The notes below the pieces were generated by a model that did no database searches, had not been told where the DNA came from, and saw only the letters and a list, made by a program, of their open reading frames with translations. Source: an uncultured Bacillota bacterium (GTDB lineage Bacteria; Bacillota; Dehalobacteriia; UBA7702). Taken from it: a stretch of DNA of 58,487 nt. The stretch covers positions 1-58,487 of the forward strand of contig CADBQN010000050.1 in assembly GCA_902796855.1 (NCBI GenBank). The letters run 5' to 3'. Shown here one piece after another: positions 54,329 through 58,487 of the stretch. The translations under genes were made by a program, and so were the position numbers. Each line of letters starts with the position of its first letter. The stretch's first letter is position 1.

Positions 54329-55927
54329 TTATTTCAGCAGCGGGATCTCGAACCGGAACGTCACCTTGCCGCCGCCGCAGTCGACGGAAACGCTGCCGCC
54401 GTGGCCTTCGGCGATGGCCTTGGCGATGGCGAGACCGAGGCCGTAGTGGCCGCTGTCCCGCCGGGAACTGTCGCCGCGGTAAAAGCGCTCGAAAATCGCT
54501 TTGCGGGTCTCCTCGGGGATCGCCTCGCCGTCGTTGGTGACGCGAAGCACGGCGCTGTTCCGCTCCGCTTTCAGGGAGAGATCGACACGGGGCCCTTCGG
54601 CGTGGCGCATGGCGTTGTCCAAAAGGATGGACGTGACCTGCTGAAGCTGGCCGCTGTCACCGCGGACGGTGACGTTCTCCGCCACATCGGCGCGGAGGGT
54701 CAGGCCTTTTTCATAGGCGACGCTCTCAAAGGGCAGGGCCTCGCCGGTGACGACACGGCTGAAATCGACCCGTTCCTTTTTGGCGGCGACCTGCTCCGTC
54801 CTGGCCAGATCCAGCAGCTGACCGACGAGGCTGCCCATGCGGGCGTTCTCGTGGCGGATGTTGTCGAGCCAGGGGTTGGCGCCGATATCCCGTTCCAGCA
54901 GCTCCGCGTTGGCGCTGACGACGGCCACGGGGGTCTTCAGCTCATGACCGGCGTCGGAAATGAACTGCTTTTGCTTTTGATAGTTCTCCTCAAGGGGTTT
55001 GACGATGCGGCGGGCGATGACCGTGGCGGGGATGAAAAAGAGCAGCACGAAAACGGAACCGAAAATCAGCGTTGAGCGCATCAGCGTTTCCGTGTTGTCG
55101 TTCATGATCGTGTTGTCGATGAAGGCGACGAGGGTATAACCTTCCTTTTCCCGAACGAGATAGCGCAGGTTATCGATGACGCCGCCGGTCTTTCCCTTTT
55201 CGAGGACATCCTCGGCGAGCTCCTCAAGATCGTCATCGCTGTACAGACCGTCGCCGCTTTCGTCGTTGTCGACGGCGAGGACGACATCGTCGGCGGCCAG
55301 GGCCACGGAATAGAAAGTGGAGAGACGATAGACCCGGGCGTCGTTTTCGGGCAGTTCGTTTTCGGCGGGCGGCGTCTCCGCCGCCGCGCCGGGATCAGAA
55401 ACGCCGTCGCTCCCCTCCGCCGGGGCGGTCTGACCGTCCGGGGCGAGGCGGACAGCGGGGTCGCCGCCTCTTTCGCCGCCGTAGGGCGCGGCGCCGTCAC
55501 GGTCTTCCCGGTCCTCCGGCTCATCACCGTCGTCGTCATCGTTATCGTCGTCGTCATCGTCGTCATCTTCCTCCCGTTCGTCGGAAGGCACCGCGCCGCG
55601 GAACTCCGCCGAGACCGGCGGCGCGGCTTCACTCTCCGCCGCGGCGGTCAGGAGGAACGGCGCGCTCACCGCGGAGGACATCCCCGCCGTGTCCGCGGGG
55701 AACGATTCCGTTTCCGCGGCGGCCTCTTCGCTCTCTTCTTCCTCCGCGGCCGCCGCCAGATGATCGGCGAGGACGTAGTGGTCGGCGTACTGCTCCAGCA
55801 TCGCCTTGTTGCGCTGGGTCATTTCAAAATAGCTGGAGGCGTAAATGACGCCGAGGGCGGCGAGGAGGATCAGCACCAGAATGGCCATGATGGCGGCGAC
55901 GATCTTTCGCCTCGATTTCTTAAACAT
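54329..55927 (-). CDS. Sensor histidine kinase with acidic extracellular domain
   Basis: 532-aa membrane kinase. TM1 is at about residues 10-31 and TM2 at 286-304, giving a 250-residue outside domain. This domain holds an acidic run at 117-142 (REE then mostly Asp, then EPEDRED) and Ala/Glu/Pro-rich flanks; the membrane-proximal part (about 195-283) looks folded (RLSTFYSVALAADDVVLAVDNDESGDG). After a short HAMP-like link comes HisKA with H328 in SDAGHELKTPV and the HATPase domain (DNAMRH, GHYGLGLAIAKAI). It overlaps the response regulator by 8 nt. The poly-Asp run suggests binding of cations or cationic peptides; this is inference. Confidence 0.9.
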   Translation of the reverse strand: MFKKSRRKIVAAIMAILVLILLAALGVIYASSYFEMTQRNKAMLEQYADHYVLADHLAAAAEEEESEEAAAETESFPADTAGMSSAVSAPFLLTAAAESEAAPPVSAEFRGAVPSDEREEDDDDDDDDNDDDDGDEPEDREDRDGAAPYGGERGGDPAVRLAPDGQTAPAEGSDGVSDPGAAAETPPAENELPENDARVYRLSTFYSVALAADDVVLAVDNDESGDGLYSDDDLEELAEDVLEKGKTGGVIDNLRYLVREKEGYTLVAFIDNTIMNDNTETLMRSTLIFGSVFVLLFFIPATVIARRIVKPLEENYQKQKQFISDAGHELKTPVAVVSANAELLERDIGANPWLDNIRHENARMGSLVGQLLDLARTEQVAAKKERVDFSRVVTGEALPFESVAYEKGLTLRADVAENVTVRGDSGQLQQVTSILLDNAMRHAEGPRVDLSLKAERNSAVLRVTNDGEAIPEETRKAIFERFYRGDSSRRDSGHYGLGLAIAKAIAEGHGGSVSVDCGGGKVTFRFEIPLLK

Positions 55928-56603
55928 GGCGGTACCTCAGTTCATAACCGACGCCGCGGACGGCCTTGATTTCCGTTTCCGCGCCGACAAAGTGCAGCTT
56001 TTTGCGGGTGAAGGAGACGTAGACCTCGACGTTGTTATATTCGGCGTCGCTGTCGTAGCCCCAGATACGGACGGCGATCTGCTCCCTGGTCAGGATCTGC
56101 CCCTGATTGGCGATGAGATATTCCAGCAGGCGATATTCCTTTTCTCCCAGGCGTACTTCCTGTCCCGTTTTCACACAGGTCAGCCGGGCCGTTCCCTGTT
56201 TCAGGGCGATGTCGCCGAAGGAAAGGGAGCCGTCGTCGGTGGGGAGGTTCCGCCGCAGCAACGCCCTGAGCCGGGCCAAAAGCTCGGCGCTTTGGAAGGG
56301 CTTTATCAGATAATCGTCGGCGCCGCTGTCGAGGCCGGTCACTTTGTCATCGAGTTCCCCTTTGGCCGTCAGCATCAAAATCGGCGTTTTGATCTTTGCC
56401 CGGCGGGCTTCCCGGGCGATGGCGAAGCCGTCGATGCCGGGGAGCATCACGTCGAGGATAATGGCGTCATAGGTGCCGCTCTCCACGGCGTCGCGGCCGG
56501 AAAGCCCGTCGGCGCAGTGATCGACTTCGTAGCCCTCGCGCCGCAGCAGCTCGGCGAGGGCCTTCGCCAAACGCACCTCATCTTCAACAAGCAAAAGTTT
56601 CAT
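55920..56603 (-). CDS. OmpR-family response regulator
   Basis: 227-aa regulator. The receiver (1-118) has E8-D9, phospho-acceptor in AIILDVMLPGIDG and switch Lys in YLIKPF. The C-terminal winged helix (about 128-225) shows EYRLLEYLIANQGQILTREQIAVRIWGY and VEVYVSFTRKKLHFVGAETEIKAVRGVGYELR. ATG 56603 follows GAGAGG. It is the first gene of the two-component pair and may control the tannase-like gene downstream. Confidence 0.93.
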   Translation of the reverse strand: MKLLLVEDEVRLAKALAELLRREGYEVDHCADGLSGRDAVESGTYDAIILDVMLPGIDGFAIAREARRAKIKTPILMLTAKGELDDKVTGLDSGADDYLIKPFQSAELLARLRALLRRNLPTDDGSLSFGDIALKQGTARLTCVKTGQEVRLGEKEYRLLEYLIANQGQILTREQIAVRIWGYDSDAEYNNVEVYVSFTRKKLHFVGAETEIKAVRGVGYELRYRHV

Positions 56604-56657
56604 GATAAAAAACCTCTCGGGATCCTTTTCAAAAAAAAGCGGATGGTTCTATCGTTT

Positions 56658-56663
56658 ATTATA
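56658..56663 (-). promoter_or_regulatory. -10 box of the two-component operon
   Basis: TATAAT on the minus strand, 54 bp upstream of the regulator start, within AT-rich sequence; no clear -35. Confidence 0.4.
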
Positions 56664-56777
56664 TCATAAAACATTGAAAAAAGATGGAAAAAAAAGCGGC
56701 GGAGACCGCCGCGGCAATAGGAATTGTTTCATTTTCAGAGAGTGGCCCGCGATGAAAAAACCGCCGGCACGGCCAAA

Positions 56778-57218
56778 TCATGTCTCGCCTTCCTCGGTTT
56801 CCGCCAGCATCGCCGCCGTCCCCCGGCGGAGCTTTTCAAAGGTCTCGTCGCTGATGACGTGCTCCAGCTGACAGGCTTCACGGTTGGCCGTTTCCTCATC
56901 CACGCCGAGGGAGACGAGGAAGAGCTGAAAAAAGGTGTGTTTCTCAACGATGCGCTCCGCTTCCCGCCGCCCCTTTTCCGTCAGAGAGAGGAAGCGGTTC
57001 TCATCGGCAGAGACGAGGTCTTCCCCTTTCAGGGCGACGAGGGCCCGGCTGATGCTGGCCTTGGAAAAATCCATATAATCAGCGAGCTCAATGGCGCGGA
57101 TCGGCCGCCGGTGCTTTTGGGTCAAAAAGTAGATGGCTTCCACATAATCTTCCCGCGATTCGTTTTGTATCCGCTGAAAGGGGCGGGGGCCGTTCGGCGC
57201 CACAGTCTTCTTTTTCAC
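56778..57218 (-). CDS. DtxR/MntR-family metal-dependent regulator
   Basis: Protein of about 146 aa, MntR-like. The winged helix (EDYVEAIYFLTQKHRRPIRAIELADYMDFSKASISRALVALKGEDLV) is at the N-terminus, followed by the dimerisation/metal domain (GRREAERIVEKHTFFQLFLVSLGVDEETANREACQLEHVISDETFEKL), which contains His/Glu/Asp residues at the expected metal positions (E-x2-CQLEHVIS). No C-terminal SH3 domain, as in MntR. The GTG at 57218 is chosen since AAAGGAG lies 6 nt upstream; a Met at 57284 lacks a ribosome site. TTAGTTAG and its reverse flank the leader, suggesting autoregulation. Mn2+ or Fe2+ is the likely co-repressor. Confidence 0.88.
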   Translation of the reverse strand: MKKKTVAPNGPRPFQRIQNESREDYVEAIYFLTQKHRRPIRAIELADYMDFSKASISRALVALKGEDLVSADENRFLSLTEKGRREAERIVEKHTFFQLFLVSLGVDEETANREACQLEHVISDETFEKLRRGTAAMLAETEEGET

Positions 57219-57253
57219 CGGGGACTCCTTTCCGCCGTAATGTTCGTAGAGAC

Positions 57254-57261
57254 TAACTAAA
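57254..57261. promoter_or_regulatory. CTAACTAA, half of a possible regulator site
   Basis: Inverse complement of the TTAGTTAG at 57347-57354. It lies in the leader of the MntR-type gene. TTAGGTTAG-like half-sites are typical of DtxR-family boxes. Confidence 0.3.
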
Positions 57262-57346
57262 GAATGAGAAGAAAGCCGCGGCAAGTCCGATTTGCCAAGA
57301 GAAAACAGAGCTTCGGAATGGGCGGCCGATTTCTTTCGCGCTTCAA

Positions 57347-57354
57347 GTTAGTTA
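57347..57354. promoter_or_regulatory. TTAGTTAG, possible DtxR-type operator half
   Basis: It falls about 8-15 bp downstream of the predicted start of the MntR-type transcript, where a repressor would block elongation. Confidence 0.35.
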
Positions 57355-57368
57355 GATTGTACTTACAC

Positions 57369-57398
57369 ATTATACCCCGCTTTTGCCCCCGCTGTCAA
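57369..57398 (-). promoter_or_regulatory. Promoter of the MntR-type regulator
   Basis: On the minus strand TTGACA (57398-57393), 18 bp, TATAAT (57374-57369). Both hexamers match consensus. Confidence 0.75.
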
Positions 57399-57403
57399 GG
57401 GCA

Positions 57404-57430
57404 AAAAAATCCTCCCCGTCATGGGGAGGG
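57404..57430 (-). terminator. Terminator of the alpha/beta hydrolase gene
   Basis: CCTCCCC and GGGGAGG form a 7-bp stem with a 5-nt loop; on the minus strand it is followed by ATTTTTTT. Confidence 0.8.
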
Positions 57431-57462
57431 AAAAAGGTCACGGCGTTCCGCCGTTCTCCGCG

Positions 57463-58314
57463 TCAGGTATCGGCCCTTTCTTTCCGGTTCCAAGAGCCTT
57501 CGATTTCTTCGGCAAAGGCCGCGATGATATCGTTCACCGCGTCGGGGCAGTCGGTGTTGGCGTTGTGCCCCGCGCCGGGGATCCAGCTGACGGGAAGACC
57601 GGTTCTGCCGTGCCACGCGCGGTTATAGCGCTTTGTCGACCCGGCCCGGTCCCGTTCGCCGCAGATCAGCCGCGCCGGGCAGTCGATGAGATACGGGCGG
57701 TCCGCCTCGACGGCCTCGGCCACCATCCGATAACCGTGACCGGCTAATTTCGCGTAGTACGCTTTGTCACCGTCGTAGGTCCGCATCATCTCCTTCATCA
57801 GGTCCCGGCCGTAAGGCGTTTCGGCGCAGCCCTTCGCCCCGGAGCGCACCAGCGCATTCCAGGGATAGAGACGATAGAGCGACTCCATCCGCTTCAGCAG
57901 CCACAGCTCGGCGGCGGTATAAAAGCTCCGCTGAAGGGGCGAGGAGTCGATGGCGATAAAGCCCTTGGCAGTTCCGGGGAACAGCTCCATAAAGACCTGA
58001 GCGACGTAACCGCCCATAGACTGACCGACGAGGACGGGACAGCGGACGTTCTCCCGCTCCAAAATCCCTTTGAGCCACCGCGCCTTGTCCGCCAGGGAAA
58101 AGGAGAACTCAAAGGGGCGGGAAGCGCGGTGCCCCGGAGCGTCCCAGACGAGCCAGCCCCGCCGGCCGGAGAAACAGGCCGTCTGCTTTGCAAAGAGGCG
58201 GTGATCCGCCGTGAGGCCGGGCAAAAAAACGAGGAAAGCGCCGCCGTCCGCCGAGCCCCTTTCGATCCAATAGCGGATCGCGCCGCGATCCGTCCCAAAT
58301 TCTTTCGCGATCAT
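57463..58314 (-). CDS. Alpha/beta-hydrolase family protein
   Basis: 283-aa cytoplasmic hydrolase, no signal peptide. Oxyanion-side start FLVFLPGLTADHRLF, nucleophile elbow GQSMGGYVAQ, acid in CGERDRAGST and His in PGAGHNANTD form a full catalytic triad. The pattern is close to lysophospholipase/haloalkane-dehalogenase-like esterases, but the substrate is not known. ATG 58314 follows AAAGGAGGG. A weak promoter lies at 58346-58374. The incoming IS at the right border begins 87 bp upstream of its start codon, behind that promoter. Confidence 0.88.
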   Translation of the reverse strand: MIAKEFGTDRGAIRYWIERGSADGGAFLVFLPGLTADHRLFAKQTACFSGRRGWLVWDAPGHRASRPFEFSFSLADKARWLKGILERENVRCPVLVGQSMGGYVAQVFMELFPGTAKGFIAIDSSPLQRSFYTAAELWLLKRMESLYRLYPWNALVRSGAKGCAETPYGRDLMKEMMRTYDGDKAYYAKLAGHGYRMVAEAVEADRPYLIDCPARLICGERDRAGSTKRYNRAWHGRTGLPVSWIPGAGHNANTDCPDAVNDIIAAFAEEIEGSWNRKERADT

Positions 58315-58345
58315 CGTCTCCCTCCTTTCGCCGCCGCTTTTCTTT

Positions 58346-58374
58346 ATTTTACCATGATTCCCCTTTGGGATAAA
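58346..58374 (-). promoter_or_regulatory. Probable promoter of the alpha/beta hydrolase
   Basis: On the minus strand TTTATC (58374-58369), 17 bp, TAAAAT (58351-58346) with TGG before the -10. Confidence 0.4.
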
Positions 58375-58401
58375 GCGTTAAAAGCGAGTGCAGAAAAAGC
58401 G

Positions 58402-58429
58402 TGAACTGCACCCCATTTGTTAGACAAGT
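58402..58429. repeat. Left inverted repeat (IRL) of an IS3-family element
   Basis: Begins TGAACTGCACCCC and matches the IRR at 61-86 in inverse orientation at 21 of 26 positions. An extended -10 (TGGTATACT, 58431-58439) follows, as expected of a transposase promoter near the left end. Confidence 0.8.
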
Positions 58430-58462
58430 ATGGTATACTACTAACAAGTGGGGTGTTGTTAT

Positions 58463-58487
58463 ATGCCAAAAGGAATATCAAACAAGA
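58463..58487 (+). CDS. IS3-family transposase OrfA, N-terminal start (partial)
   Basis: ATG 58463 opens the frame MPKGISNK and runs off the window. It lies 61 bp inside the left inverted repeat, the usual place of orfA in IS3-family elements. Only eight codons are visible, so the call rests on the flanking repeat and promoter. Confidence 0.6.

Overview
The window is a 58.5 kb stretch of GC-rich bacterial chromosome. The gene content points to an anaerobic member of the Bacillota: whiA, yvcK and rapZ stand together, a full lower-glycolysis cluster sits beside secG, and there are hybrid-cluster protein, a membrane pyrophosphatase, EutH-type permeases and LytS/YesN-type signalling. I cannot choose between Clostridia and Negativicutes from the sequence. 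No rRNA, tRNA, CRISPR array or phage genes were seen.

Both ends of the window are ends of IS3-family insertion sequences in the same orientation. Positions 1-86 hold the last codons of a transposase and a right inverted repeat. Positions 58402-58487 hold a left inverted repeat and the first codons of an orfA. The window is therefore the unique segment between two IS copies.

Layout. 0.1-4.8 kb: WYL regulator, adenine deaminase, polysaccharide deacetylase, DUF6125-like protein. 4.9-7.1 kb: Zn/Cd-type P1B ATPase with its HMA metallochaperone domain as a separate upstream gene and a terminator between them. 7.2-12.5 kb: five-gene peptide/nickel-type ABC importer. 12.7-14.4 kb: MATE transporter behind a leader with cobalamin-riboswitch features and a terminator. 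14.5-16.9 kb: hppA and secG. 17.1-23.4 kb: glycolytic operon gapA-pgk-tpiA-gpmI-eno. 23.5-27.1 kb: two-component system whose kinase carries a methyltransferase-type corrinoid-binding module and a PocR domain. 27.2-31.0 kb: Crp/Fnr regulator, rapZ, yvcK, whiA. 31.2-34.7 kb: His-rich ferredoxin-like protein, hcp, UroD-type methyltransferase. 34.9-35.5 kb: small membrane protein and a decayed copy of the methyltransferase 3' end. 36.0-40.5 kb: ileS, ACT-domain protein, UPF0210/PFL-family protein. 40.6-45.1 kb: GntR regulator, a hairpin-rich intergenic region, LuxR regulator, two tandem eutH genes. 45.2-48.8 kb: MacAB-like ABC exporter with a possible attenuator leader. 48.8-52.3 kb: MgtC-like protein, csoR, CsoR-box-controlled P1B ATPase. 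52.4-58.3 kb: tannase-like lipoprotein, OmpR/HisKA pair with a poly-Asp sensor, DtxR/MntR regulator, alpha/beta hydrolase.

Two themes recur. Metal handling: Zn/Cd export, CsoR/P1B ATPase, MntR-type regulator, MgtC-like protein. Corrinoid or one-carbon metabolism: the cobalamin-type leader on the MATE gene, the corrinoid-binding histidine kinase, and the UroD-type methyltransferase. The corrinoid-sensor kinase with its AraC-type response regulator is the best candidate for an undescribed system. All functions are assigned from motifs and family recall; no database search was run.
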